Part shown: piece by piece, positions 55,224-64,000 of the stretch
Numbering within the stretch: position 1 is the first letter of the stretch
Layout of the letters: the number at the start of each line of letters is the position of its first letter
Source of the DNA: Haloterrigena sp. H1
Lineage (GTDB): Archaea > Halobacteriota > Halobacteria > Halobacteriales > Natrialbaceae
Reading direction: 5' to 3'
Assembly: GCF_005938085.1 (NCBI RefSeq)
Contig: NZ_SMZK01000003.1
Span: forward strand, 1 to 64,000
Length of the DNA: 64,000 nt
The notes under the pieces: model-generated
The model's input: the letters and a program-made list of their open reading frames with translations, nothing else
Told to the model about the DNA's origin: nothing
Databases searched by the model: none
Position numbers and translations under genes: made by a program

Positions 55224-56428
55224 TGGCATGGCTAAGAGAAGAGGTCAAGGGAGCAATCGAAGATGTCGTCGAGGATATGACTGAGATGCTCCTTGGACTC
55301 ATGAACACCATTTACGAGGGTATCCTATCTCCGATCGTTGGTGTTCCAGCACCGACATCTGATTCGGGATATATGGTTATCGGAACGCCAGATAATGAGC
55401 CTTGGGCTAGTATATACCAAGATGTCTATCTGAAGTATGTGATGCCCCTGACTATTATGATTCTAATCGTTGCCTTCGCATTTATTGGGCTTCGGGCAGG
55501 CTCGATTAGCGAGTATCGGCGGAAACGACTCCTGCGGCGGCTAGGGCTTGTATTTATGGCGACATTCGTCTGGTTCCCTCTAGCCTCTATTCCGTTGCAA
55601 TTTATCGACGCAGTCGGAATGACAATTGCTCCAATTGACGACATGACTGCAAATTTCGAGGGGCTGATCAAAGGAGCACTGGGAGGAATCTTCGCCATTC
55701 TTGCGATGGTCGTATTGTCCAATGTGGCACTCGTCGTAGCTGGATTTATTGTTGCTTTCCGAGAAATTGGGATCCTTGTCCTGACACCAGTTATGCCATT
55801 GTTGGGTGTTCTCTGGGCGCTCGAGATTTGGCCATTCACTCCAGCATCCAACATGGCACGTCGTGTCGCTGGGATCTATCCAGGGCTGGTGCTTGCGGGG
55901 CTTCCAGCGGCGGTCTTATTTCGAATCGGCTGGGCAATTGACCTGAACACTACGTTTGAAGGGATTTACTCCGTGTTTGTCGGACTTGCACTGATTCCTG
56001 CAGCGATTATCGCGATGGTCATGACGGTCTACTGGAGTAGCCCTGCAATGCGGACAATCGCCCAGAAAGGTGCCACTGCGACGAATCCTGCAGCGGCCAA
56101 AGCTGGCGCTGCAAAGGCAAAGCGTACCTCTGGAAAAGCGGTCCGTGGTGCTCGAAACGTCCACCGTGGATACGCAGATAACCGGATTGGATCCGTCACG
56201 AAAAGCGGCCAGACGACACTCGGGACCGGCGATTCGAAAGCGTACAAGCTTGGCTCTTCGGCACGCTCAACGAAGGAGCACGCCGGCCGCTACAACAACT
56301 TGCGGAAGTCGAGGACTGGGCGGATGCGCGATAAGGCCGCTGATGACGCTCGCAACGCCACACAGAAAGCATCGACTCGAGCCAAGCGTGGGCTCAAAAA
56401 CACGAAAGAGAAGGTCTCACGGTGGTGA
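55223..56428 (+). CDS. VirB6/TrbL-like polytopic membrane protein
   Basis: 401 residues. An N-terminal amphipathic part is followed by five to seven membrane helices (about 70-90, 108-130, 150-185, 195-215, 225-245, 250-275). The long basic cytoplasmic tail (ATNPAAAKAGAAKAKRTSGKAVRGARNVHRG onward) is rich in Lys and Arg. This size and topology suit the channel-forming inner-membrane subunit of type IV secretion systems. The basic tail might contact DNA. Confidence 0.7.
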   Translation: MAWLREEVKGAIEDVVEDMTEMLLGLMNTIYEGILSPIVGVPAPTSDSGYMVIGTPDNEPWASIYQDVYLKYVMPLTIMILIVAFAFIGLRAGSISEYRRKRLLRRLGLVFMATFVWFPLASIPLQFIDAVGMTIAPIDDMTANFEGLIKGALGGIFAILAMVVLSNVALVVAGFIVAFREIGILVLTPVMPLLGVLWALEIWPFTPASNMARRVAGIYPGLVLAGLPAAVLFRIGWAIDLNTTFEGIYSVFVGLALIPAAIIAMVMTVYWSSPAMRTIAQKGATATNPAAAKAGAAKAKRTSGKAVRGARNVHRGYADNRIGSVTKSGQTTLGTGDSKAYKLGSSARSTKEHAGRYNNLRKSRTGRMRDKAADDARNATQKASTRAKRGLKNTKEKVSRW

Positions 56429-56433
56429 ATTCG

Positions 56434-59400
56434 ATGAGTACGAACACCTCTGATCACGACTATACTGCGCGAAAGATTCACCAGTCGCTGGGTGGCACAA
56501 CGGCCTTCTTCCGGGGCTACACGATGGGCGAGCTCATGTTGTTTCTCGCAGTGGCGTTCGTCACGGTCGTTGCAGCGACGTTCGTCCCAGCAGCACTGAC
56601 GATCCCGGTGCTGGGATTCGGGCTTATGCTCGTGACGTTGCTGTTCTTGCTCCACAAAGTCAAGCCCCGATATCTGTGGCTGACTGAGTGGCTCGCTGTC
56701 CGTCTTAGCTGGGCGATCAAGAACAAGGAGTACACGCACGGTGGCGAGGACAACAGCGAGGTCCGGTATCTGACTCGCCTCCAGCGAGTGTACCCACACG
56801 CGATCGAACGAACGGATGGCGCACTCGTTGGGGCGATGAAGGTCGAGCCCGCGAACATGGCCCTCGAGGATGATGATGCGTGGGCGAAGGCTGTCCAGTC
56901 GCTCTCGGAGTTCGCCAACTCGACTGTCGACTTTCCAGTGAAGATCTACGTCACCAGTCGTGAGGTCGATGACGACAAGATCGTCCGTGCCCACCAGGAT
57001 CGACTCGCTGACGCCGACGTCCGCTCACGTCCCGTGTTGAAACGGCTTCTTGAGGAGTACGTTGGAGCGAATACGACTGACAACGGCGAAATCGACTCGG
57101 AGACGACCACGATTCGCGAGTACTACCTCATCACTGCGGTGAACGATGATGATATCGAGCACTTCGACACAACCGACGACAGTGTCCTCGCTTATCTTGC
57201 TGATCTTCCTGCTCTTGGACGGCTCTTCGGTCGGTTCCAAACCGACGATCTGACCGACGCCGAGCGAGAGCAATTCAAAGAAGAACACCTCGAGTCACGA
57301 CTCACACAACTCCGCCGTGGTGGGTCGTCGCTCTATCGGTGTTCGGTCAGCCCTGTTGATGCCTACGACCTCGCTCGGATCACGAAGGAGTACTGGACGT
57401 GCCGTCCCGAAGAGTACGCCGATATCACGAACGCACTCGGGACGTTCCCAGTCGTCTCCCACGGGATAAGCGACGGTGTCCCAGCAACGCCTGATCCCGA
57501 TGATGTCCTCGATGCGATGGCCGAGCACGACAGTCCGTCAGATACGGCTTCGAGCGATCGTGGTGAAGATGCTACTGGCGAGGTGGATGCTGTTGACGAC
57601 TCGTCAGCCGGAACGGGTGACCCGCTGCCAGACACGTCGACGATGCACCAGTCAGTAATTGCGCCGTCGACAGTCGACTGGGAGACAACATACGCCGTAA
57701 TCAACGACGAGACGTACGTTCGCACGTTCTGGATTGAACAGTTCCCCGAGGAACCGCCAGATGGCCTCCTCGAGCGACTGTTACTCGATACGGAGTTGCA
57801 GACCGACATCAGCATCCACCTCGATCCGTTTGACAGCCAGTCGGCCCAGGATATGATGGCTGACTGGATCTCGGATTTGAAGATCAACCAGCACGATTCG
57901 AACAGTCTCAAATCCGAGGATCTCCAGGAAGACATCGATCAGGCGAAGTACATGCGATCGCTTGTCCGTGCGAACAAAGCGTCGTTCTATCGCGGTGGTG
58001 TGTTCATTCGCCTCGCCGCTGATAGTCAACAGGAACTCGATAATCACACGACGCGCCTGCGGTCGATAATCAAGGATGCGCCAGCGAACTGTACGCTCAA
58101 GGTCGCGAGTCGCTGGCAGGAACGTGGACTCGCAACAGTGTCGCCGCTTGGCGCGAACGAACTTGGCCGTGACCGTATGTCGACGCTGACGAACCAAGCC
58201 GTCGGCGCGATGTTCCCGTTCTCGTCGAACTACCTAATGATGGACGAGGGTATCGAGTACGGCTATCACGGCCACAACGGCTCTCCGATTCGGATCAACC
58301 CGTGGGCGCTCGAGACGGGTCACAGTGAACTCGTCGTCGGGATGCCGGGGGCTGGGAAGACGTTCGGCGACATCATGCGACACCTTCGGATGATGAAACG
58401 CCGCACCGACACGATGCTCGTTCTCGTCGATCCAGTTGGTGGCTTCCGCGGGATCGCAGACGCGCTGAACGCAAAGACGATCACCGTCGGTGGCGATACG
58501 AAGCTCAACCCACTCGAAATCCGAGAGACGCCCCAGCATGTCCTTGATTCCGGTGACGGGATCTCGCCGTTATCGGCGAAGAAAGACGAGGTCTACGCTG
58601 TCCTCGAGAACTTCCTCGACGCTCGTGATATCGAACTCGGAACCGAGACGGGCGTCCTCTCGTATGTCATCGACGAAGCCTACCGGCAAGCAGGGATCGT
58701 CGAGGACGACGTCTCGACGCACACGTCGGCAAATTCACCGACGATGCAGGACGTCCATCGGATCCTCTGTGATATCGCCGAGAACCCGGACGAGCACAAT
58801 ATCGCGGAGTCCGAGTCTGCTCGCGAGCGTGCTGCACAGTATGCGGACGAACTCGCGATTGCGTTCCAGCCATTCCGCGAGGGAGGCTCCTACGAGAATC
58901 TCTCGCACCACTCCGAGATCGATATCCTCGAGGGCGACAACAAGGTCGTCTATATCGACCTCGGTCAGATCGAAGGGAGTGCATCGGGGATCGATCGCCA
59001 GACGTTCCTGATGCAACTGTTGCTGTCGACGATCTACCAGCAGGCGAAAAACACTCAGCGAAACGTCGAACTCGCCATTGACGAAGCCCACTACCTCTTC
59101 GAGGACCAGGCCAACCTCGATTTCCTCGAGACAGCGTTCCGGCACCAACGCCACGCGGGACTTCGGATGGTGTTGCTCTCTCAGACAGCCCAGGAGTTCT
59201 ACGAAACAGAGCAGGCGGAGAAGATCATCGGCATGTGCCCGATCAAGGTCCTCCACAAACTCCCCGAACTAGACGATCGGACAGCCGACAAGATCGGCTT
59301 GACCGAAGAGCAGCGTCGGTACGTCAGGGGTGCCGACGCCGGGAACGAAGATCTCGGCTATAGTCAGGCACTCGTTCGCGTCGAAGAACACGGAACGTAC

Positions 59401-59754
59401 CCGCTGCATATCGTCGCTGACGACTTCGAGAAACGGGTTATCGACTACGAGCCCGAGGACCAGGCCTTCATTGAGCAGGCGATTCGTGACGAGCCAGCGG
59501 AGTTGTTCGCCTTCGAAGAGTTTGTCGAGAACGAAGCTCAGCGCAACGCGCTTGCAACGCGTCTCGATCTCAGCACAGATGCGGCCAGTCGGCTTCTCGA
59601 GGCAGATCTCACGAAAGAGGAGGTTCTCGATGCAGTCGTCGAGCATTCCCTCGAGGCAGACAGTGAGAAATCGTCTGTTCGGCCTGATGGTGGAGGATCA
59701 GCTACTGAACAAGATACGACTGAAACGGTGTCTGACCCGCAAGATCATGACTAG
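56434..59754 (+). CDS. VirB4-like conjugation ATPase with N-terminal VirB3/PrgI-like membrane part
   Basis: 1106 residues from the ATG at 56434; a GTG at 56425 is possible. Residues about 15-90 hold two membrane helices (MGELMLFLAVAFVTVVAATFVPAALTIPVLGFGLMLVTLLF) like VirB3/PrgI. A long middle region precedes the motor domain: Walker A GMPGAGKTFGDIM (lysine about 642), Walker B VELAIDEAHYLF (about 880), and the arginine-bearing LLSQTAQEFYET. VirB4 ATPases energise pilus assembly and substrate transfer. An acidic linker lies at about 360-400. Confidence 0.85.
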   Translation: MSTNTSDHDYTARKIHQSLGGTTAFFRGYTMGELMLFLAVAFVTVVAATFVPAALTIPVLGFGLMLVTLLFLLHKVKPRYLWLTEWLAVRLSWAIKNKEYTHGGEDNSEVRYLTRLQRVYPHAIERTDGALVGAMKVEPANMALEDDDAWAKAVQSLSEFANSTVDFPVKIYVTSREVDDDKIVRAHQDRLADADVRSRPVLKRLLEEYVGANTTDNGEIDSETTTIREYYLITAVNDDDIEHFDTTDDSVLAYLADLPALGRLFGRFQTDDLTDAEREQFKEEHLESRLTQLRRGGSSLYRCSVSPVDAYDLARITKEYWTCRPEEYADITNALGTFPVVSHGISDGVPATPDPDDVLDAMAEHDSPSDTASSDRGEDATGEVDAVDDSSAGTGDPLPDTSTMHQSVIAPSTVDWETTYAVINDETYVRTFWIEQFPEEPPDGLLERLLLDTELQTDISIHLDPFDSQSAQDMMADWISDLKINQHDSNSLKSEDLQEDIDQAKYMRSLVRANKASFYRGGVFIRLAADSQQELDNHTTRLRSIIKDAPANCTLKVASRWQERGLATVSPLGANELGRDRMSTLTNQAVGAMFPFSSNYLMMDEGIEYGYHGHNGSPIRINPWALETGHSELVVGMPGAGKTFGDIMRHLRMMKRRTDTMLVLVDPVGGFRGIADALNAKTITVGGDTKLNPLEIRETPQHVLDSGDGISPLSAKKDEVYAVLENFLDARDIELGTETGVLSYVIDEAYRQAGIVEDDVSTHTSANSPTMQDVHRILCDIAENPDEHNIAESESARERAAQYADELAIAFQPFREGGSYENLSHHSEIDILEGDNKVVYIDLGQIEGSASGIDRQTFLMQLLLSTIYQQAKNTQRNVELAIDEAHYLFEDQANLDFLETAFRHQRHAGLRMVLLSQTAQEFYETEQAEKIIGMCPIKVLHKLPELDDRTADKIGLTEEQRRYVRGADAGNEDLGYSQALVRVEEHGTYPLHIVADDFEKRVIDYEPEDQAFIEQAIRDEPAELFAFEEFVENEAQRNALATRLDLSTDAASRLLEADLTKEEVLDAVVEHSLEADSEKSSVRPDGGGSATEQDTTETVSDPQDHD

Positions 59755-60895
59755 AGCCAACCCAATCAAGACAATCCTGGGTTCGTCGCCACAGTATGAG
59801 GCGACGCAACTCGACTTCGGAGAGCACGACTCGTTTGTCCAACGGCAAGCGGACACACCAGGGACACTACTGCGAATTCGTCCCTACAAAGAGAACAACG
59901 GTATCGCGGACGGGGCTGGAGTCCTCCAGTCAGTCCACGATGTGACGACGAACTTCCGTGGGAAGAACACGAGTGATCATCACTCCTTCGAGGTCTGGTT
60001 CGACGAAGGGAAGATCAAGTTCTACATGCACGCTGCCACCGAGGCGGCTGCCGACAAGTTCCGCCGCCGTGTCGGAAACAACTACGCCAACAGCGAGGTC
60101 TTCCCCGTTGAGGAGGGCCATGCGTTCCCCGTCATTGACGCCGACCAATATGTCGCTGGTGCGTGGCTTGAGATGGAGAAGATCCCCTACTATCCGATTC
60201 GCCATCACAACAGCGAGGGATTCGAGACAGATCCTTACGGCGAAATTACGAGCGAGATGCTGTCGCTTGACGAGAGTACAGTCGTTACGCAGGTCGTCTT
60301 CCGACCTGCGAAACAGTCGTGGACTGACGGTGACCAGTTCAAGCACAATAGCGTCGACGAGCTCGCTCATGCACTTCGGCAAGGGACGTCCGTCGGCTGG
60401 CTGAATCCTCGTACGCGACCGCCGAGCGAGAAAGACAAACAGGCCGCGAAAACCATCGAACAGCAGCGTGGCCAACAGGCGTTCCACGTGAACATTCGAG
60501 TTCTCGCCGCCTCGAGCGAACAGGCCGAAGCCGAGGCCCGTGCTCGTGGCGTCGCGGGGATGTTCAGGAAGTACTACAATGCGATCACTGAGCAGGGCCT
60601 TGACGACAAGCCTGTCTGGCATCGCCGAGAGCGGAAACGTGCCACACGGCTTCGGCAGTTTGTCGAGCGAATGCGTGACCGCGAGTGGATCGATCGGCAC
60701 ATGATTATGACCGTCGACGAACTTGCCGGCGTCGCACACATCCCTAATGCAGAGATTGAGACGCCGAATATCGACTGGCGATATACTCGACGTGGTGACC
60801 GAGCCCCTGCCGATCTCGGGAAATACGAACAGTCCGCCGATAGCAGCGCTTCTACCGAACACAACGGTTCTTCTGGAGGACACAATGGTGTTTGA
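59747..60895 (+). CDS. soluble conjugation-operon protein paired with the VirD4-like ATPase
   Basis: 382 residues from MTRANPIKTILGS. Soluble alpha/beta protein with two similar-looking halves (FEVWFDEGKIKFYMHAATEAAADKFRRRVGNNY and AFHVNIRVLAASSEQAEAEARARGVAGMFRKYY). These resemble the accessory N-terminal domains found before motor domains of VirB4/TraC-like ATPases. No Walker motif. It overlaps both neighbours (8 and 11 bases), so it is tightly coupled and probably a separate subunit of the following ATPase. Confidence 0.7.
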   Translation: MTRANPIKTILGSSPQYEATQLDFGEHDSFVQRQADTPGTLLRIRPYKENNGIADGAGVLQSVHDVTTNFRGKNTSDHHSFEVWFDEGKIKFYMHAATEAAADKFRRRVGNNYANSEVFPVEEGHAFPVIDADQYVAGAWLEMEKIPYYPIRHHNSEGFETDPYGEITSEMLSLDESTVVTQVVFRPAKQSWTDGDQFKHNSVDELAHALRQGTSVGWLNPRTRPPSEKDKQAAKTIEQQRGQQAFHVNIRVLAASSEQAEAEARARGVAGMFRKYYNAITEQGLDDKPVWHRRERKRATRLRQFVERMRDREWIDRHMIMTVDELAGVAHIPNAEIETPNIDWRYTRRGDRAPADLGKYEQSADSSASTEHNGSSGGHNGV

Positions 60896-63800
60896 TCGAT
60901 TCTTTGGCCGCAGCCGCGGCAAAGAAGCAGCAACGGACGACACGGAGACAGAGCCAGCAACACAAGCTACTGATGACGGTGACTCGCCGCCTGATTCACC
61001 ACCTGTTCCCCAGTCACGGCTCGGCGAGACGTACGATATTGATGAACAGAAGACGAACTCTGTCGGTGGAAAGCAAGCCATCACTGAAACGGTCCAAGAG
61101 GGAACTGTCGCAGGGCCGTTTGTTCGCGAGATGTTCGAGGCAGGTGTTGATACACCGTCTGCACCACTCTGGGTCGGCTACGATAAGGACCCACAGCGCG
61201 GCTTCCGTGAAGTGCCGCTCCGCTTTGACTCGCTTTTCCGCCATATCTGGATTACGGGCACCACTGGCTATGGGAAAACCACGGAATTGCTGAATATGAT
61301 GGTCCAGTGGGCGTACGCTGGCCACGGCTTCACCTACTTCGATCCGAAAGGCCGCGACTCTCGTGAACTCCTGCGGAAACTCCCCGAAAACCGACTCGAG
61401 GACGTGGTCTGGATCGAGCCTGGTTCGACCATCCATGAGAAGACGATCGGGATGAACTTCCTCGAGGTGCCCGAGTGTGAGACGACCGAAGAACTCGAGA
61501 ACGAGATCGAAAATCGGGTCGAGAATTTGAAAGCGGTCTTCGACACCTCCGACTATTGGGGAATCAACATGGAGGCGATCACCGAGTCTATGGCTCGGGC
61601 GATGATGAAATCTGAGAAGCCGTTCTCGATCATCGATATGTACTTCACGTTGCTCAACGCCGAGCGGCGCGAAGACTTCGCCCTCGATGTCGAGGACCCT
61701 TACATCAGAGAGTTCTGCCTCGAGATCGCGAATATGGAAGAGGAGACGGTTCGGCCACTGCTGAAACGGATCAAGTCGTGGGTCGAGAATTCAGTGATCC
61801 GCCGGATCATCGCTCATCGTGAGAGTACGATCGACTTCCGAGACATCATTGAAGACGACCGAATCGTCATCGTTCGAACGCCCGTCGAGAATACGGACAT
61901 CAAGAAGATGGTCACGCTCGGCGTGATGCGCAATCTCTGGAGTGCCGTTCAACACCGGTCGTATGAACACGATACTGATCCAGATCCCTATTTTGTCGTG
62001 TGTGACGAGTTCGACGACATCGCTAGCGACAATCTCGATATCGAGTCGATGCTAGCCCGTGCTCGGTCGATGCGTCTCTCCGTGACGCTTGCCTCTCAGT
62101 ACCCCTCGCAGTTTGATGAGGATACGCTGAAAGCGATGCAGAACAACTGTGATAACCTCTTTGCCTTCTCGGTCAACGATGTCGACGATGCCCAACTGCT
62201 GATGAAGCGGTTCCAGGGCTACACGGCAGAGGATTTGATCTCGACTGATCAGTACAAGGCCTGGACGAAACTCCCGCTCGACGGTGGACGCTACTCTGAG
62301 CCGGTCCTCATCAACTCGTTCCCGCCGTATCCACCGCTTCGGTCGACCGAGACTGTCGATGATATCATCGAACAGAGCCTCGAGCGCTACGGAACTGAGC
62401 CGCTAACGGACGCGGAGATCCTCCAGAGTCTCCTCTACAGCGACGCCAATGAGGCAGCCAATCCGACGAAAATACTGGATGAGACCATGGCAGAAGCCCT
62501 TCGCACTGTCCAAATTCGAGAGGGTGTGCGAGAGGCAAATGGCTGGGTTGATGTAACAGCTGTTGACGAGGAACTCGTGGCTCGCCTCGAGAAGACCGAG
62601 CTCGAGATTGACTATGCAGATGAAGACCTGCCGGACGTGCGTGATGCCTCGCGGTTGATCGAGGTCGACCTACAGAACGGCGAGATCGTCGTGCGCCTCA
62701 CAAACAAGGGTGAAGAGTTTGTCCAGCCCAAGACAGGCACTGTTGGCTCGGCTGGAGGAACTAGCCATGATGCAGTGCTTTTGGATGCTGAGGTGTCACT
62801 CACTGAACGCGGGTTCAGTGTCGAGATCCTCGAGCAGGATGGGAGCGAGCAACCTGACGCCGTTGCGACGCACCCAGACCACGATGTTGTGTTTAACATC
62901 GAGGCTGAGACAACGACGCCAGACCGCCCAGCGAAGGTTCTGCAGAATCTCAAACGCGCTCACGAGGAAGACCGCATTCCGATCTTCGTTGTCCGTCCTG
63001 GTGATCCTGAAACGGAGTGGGCGTCACGAGTCGAGAATATCCTCTCGCCGCCATTCCGAGAGCGAACGGACGGCACTGAACAGTTCTATAATTGCGACGA
63101 GGTTGTGACCTTCGGTGGTGGTGCGACGGCTCACGGTGGCGTCACTGCGGTTCGTCCCAAGACATCCAATGCGAATCGGACTGTCTGGATACATGACAAC
63201 GGAGAACGTGTGCTGTCTGACGGTGAGACAGAGTTCACTCGTGCACCGGATGATGGCCCGCTCACAAAAGATGACGTGCCGGCCTACTACAGTTACGACC
63301 ATGAGTCTGGTCAGTACACTGTTCATCAACCCGGTGAGACACTGACCTATGACTCGAAAATCGAGTTCGAGGCAGACTGGATGCCGATCAAACGTCCGTT
63401 CCTCCCTGACATTGATCTGCCAGATGCGAACTATTCGCGTGACAGCTATCTCATCCTGATACACCCTACAGACGGTAGTCCCGTACTCTTCCAGCAGGGC
63501 GACATATACGAATTGTCTGAATCGCCAGACGACGAGGAGCTATGGCCGGATGCTACCTCCGTTGAGCACTCCAAGAGTGGGGAGTCGCCCCAGTCGGCTG
63601 AGTCACGTTCATCAGGAGAGCAATCTGTGCAGATCGAGCCAGATAGTGATGGCATTGAGGCGTTCGCAGCGATGTACATCAGAGAAACAGATGGTACGCA
63701 GATACCGAAGGCAACATTGTTTCAGGCGTACTCGAGATGGACTGATCAGCACGACATCGATGGGACAAACGCGAGCTGGTTCGGTCGGAAGCTTGCGAAC

Positions 63801-63902
63801 GTCGTTGAGTATGAGGATGATCGTATCAGAGACGGCGACGATCTGGTGACTGTCTACTCTGGTATTGATCTGACCAGAGACGGATCAGAACACCTTGAAT
63901 GA
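60885..63902 (+). CDS. VirD4/TraG-like coupling ATPase with extra C-terminal domains
   Basis: 1005 residues from MVFDRFFGRSRGK. No N-terminal membrane helices, unlike classic VirD4. Motor domain: Walker A GTTGYGKTTE (lysine about 131), FDPKGRDS, Walker B FVVCDEFDDI (about 370) and TLASQYPSQFDEDTLKAMQNN. After it come a helical linker, a segment with restriction-nuclease-like alternation (DHDVVFNIEAETTTPDRPAKVLQNL, about 665-690) and a C-terminal domain (about 925-975: MYIRETDGTQIPKATLFQAYSRWTDQHDIDGTNASWFGRKL) resembling the D5-primase C-terminal domain. Selects DNA for transfer, by family. Confidence 0.85.
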   Translation: MVFDRFFGRSRGKEAATDDTETEPATQATDDGDSPPDSPPVPQSRLGETYDIDEQKTNSVGGKQAITETVQEGTVAGPFVREMFEAGVDTPSAPLWVGYDKDPQRGFREVPLRFDSLFRHIWITGTTGYGKTTELLNMMVQWAYAGHGFTYFDPKGRDSRELLRKLPENRLEDVVWIEPGSTIHEKTIGMNFLEVPECETTEELENEIENRVENLKAVFDTSDYWGINMEAITESMARAMMKSEKPFSIIDMYFTLLNAERREDFALDVEDPYIREFCLEIANMEEETVRPLLKRIKSWVENSVIRRIIAHRESTIDFRDIIEDDRIVIVRTPVENTDIKKMVTLGVMRNLWSAVQHRSYEHDTDPDPYFVVCDEFDDIASDNLDIESMLARARSMRLSVTLASQYPSQFDEDTLKAMQNNCDNLFAFSVNDVDDAQLLMKRFQGYTAEDLISTDQYKAWTKLPLDGGRYSEPVLINSFPPYPPLRSTETVDDIIEQSLERYGTEPLTDAEILQSLLYSDANEAANPTKILDETMAEALRTVQIREGVREANGWVDVTAVDEELVARLEKTELEIDYADEDLPDVRDASRLIEVDLQNGEIVVRLTNKGEEFVQPKTGTVGSAGGTSHDAVLLDAEVSLTERGFSVEILEQDGSEQPDAVATHPDHDVVFNIEAETTTPDRPAKVLQNLKRAHEEDRIPIFVVRPGDPETEWASRVENILSPPFRERTDGTEQFYNCDEVVTFGGGATAHGGVTAVRPKTSNANRTVWIHDNGERVLSDGETEFTRAPDDGPLTKDDVPAYYSYDHESGQYTVHQPGETLTYDSKIEFEADWMPIKRPFLPDIDLPDANYSRDSYLILIHPTDGSPVLFQQGDIYELSESPDDEELWPDATSVEHSKSGESPQSAESRSSGEQSVQIEPDSDGIEAFAAMYIRETDGTQIPKATLFQAYSRWTDQHDIDGTNASWFGRKLANVVEYEDDRIRDGDDLVTVYSGIDLTRDGSEHLE

Positions 63903-63918
63903 GGTTCTTATCACAACT

Positions 63919-64000
63919 ATGACTGTATTTCAAGAGAACGAAGAACTGGATACCTCTGCACTAGCACCACTATTCCTATCCGTGCATCTTAGACCATATA
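63919..64000 (+). CDS. start of a further operon gene (cut by window end)
   Basis: ATG at 63919, 16 bases after the ATPase stop, open to the window end with the product MTVFQENEELDTSALAPLFL. Too short to identify. Spacing suggests the same operon. Confidence 0.4.
   Translation, partial: MTVFQENEELDTSALAPLFLSVHLRPY

Noticed and set aside
1..64000. Known antiphage defence systems (restriction-modification, CBASS, Cas, BREX, Argonaute)
   Set aside because: I looked for their marker motifs in the proteins and found none. The HNH gene and beta-CASP gene alone do not make such a system.
51867..64000. A relaxase (MOB) or VirB11-type ATPase in the conjugation operon
   Set aside because: No HUH motif or tyrosine relaxase pattern, and no third secretion ATPase, is visible in any gene of the window.

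Overview
The window comes from a halophilic archaeon (class Halobacteria). The encoded proteins are strongly acidic, GC is high with many CTCGAG-type codon pairs, start sites look leaderless behind TATA/BRE elements, and there are archaeal hallmark genes: hel308, KEOPS cgi121, purO, TFB, Orc1/Cdc6, a HalOD1 domain, Bat-type HTH and a halocin C8-like precursor. A Natrialbales-type genus is plausible but is only inferred from style.

Positions 1 to about 16.55 kb look like ordinary chromosome. They carry an SSSCA1-type zinc-ribbon protein, a LOG-like protein, malate dehydrogenase, ferredoxin, a PiT-type phosphate transporter, a universal stress protein, hel308 coupled to cgi121, a GIDE-like membrane protein, an amidohydrolase/MIP18 pair divergent from a zinc alcohol dehydrogenase, an old-yellow-enzyme relative, a rhodanese lipoprotein, tRNA-Gln(CUG), an HNH protein, purO and a metallophosphoesterase. 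Five of these genes, including mdh, are interrupted by isolated single-base indels. Such indels are not obvious in the longer genes further right, so sequencing error is the simplest explanation.

From about 16.7 kb the content becomes that of a plasmid or integrated conjugative element. A Rad25/XPB-like helicase whose C-terminus leaves its family pattern marks the possible junction. Next come an orc1/cdc6 gene, an origin-like region with three G-string boxes and an AT-rich core, a parA plus small partner operon, and three pairs of 13-bp-spaced repeats. Then follow a beta-CASP nuclease operon, an ISH3-type IS with a 5-bp target duplication inserted beside a transposase remnant, another large transposase gene and a winged-helix regulator.

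The cargo zone (29 to 44 kb) holds a Tat-secreted protein of unknown function, a lipoprotein, a UbiA-type prenyltransferase / FilR1-like regulator / cytochrome P450 operon, a PemK/MazF-like toxin with a winged-helix partner, a halocin C8-like precursor with a small membrane protein, a broken IS701/IS4-like element with a perfect 258-bp tandem duplication, an intact tyrosine integrase, a decayed second integrase and small regulators. After that come a plasmid-type TFB, a YjdF-like membrane protein, a coiled-coil protein, a HalOD1 protein and a PAS histidine kinase.

The right end (51.8 to 64 kb) is one long rightward operon encoding an archaeal type IV secretion/conjugation-like apparatus. It contains a VirB2-like pilin candidate, a large anchored surface protein, a lipoprotein, a VirB6-like channel protein, a VirB3-VirB4-like ATPase, a soluble partner and a VirD4/TraG-like ATPase. 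No relaxase is visible in the window. Together the right three quarters look like a self-replicating, partitioned and probably conjugative element with bacteriocin, toxin and metabolic cargo.
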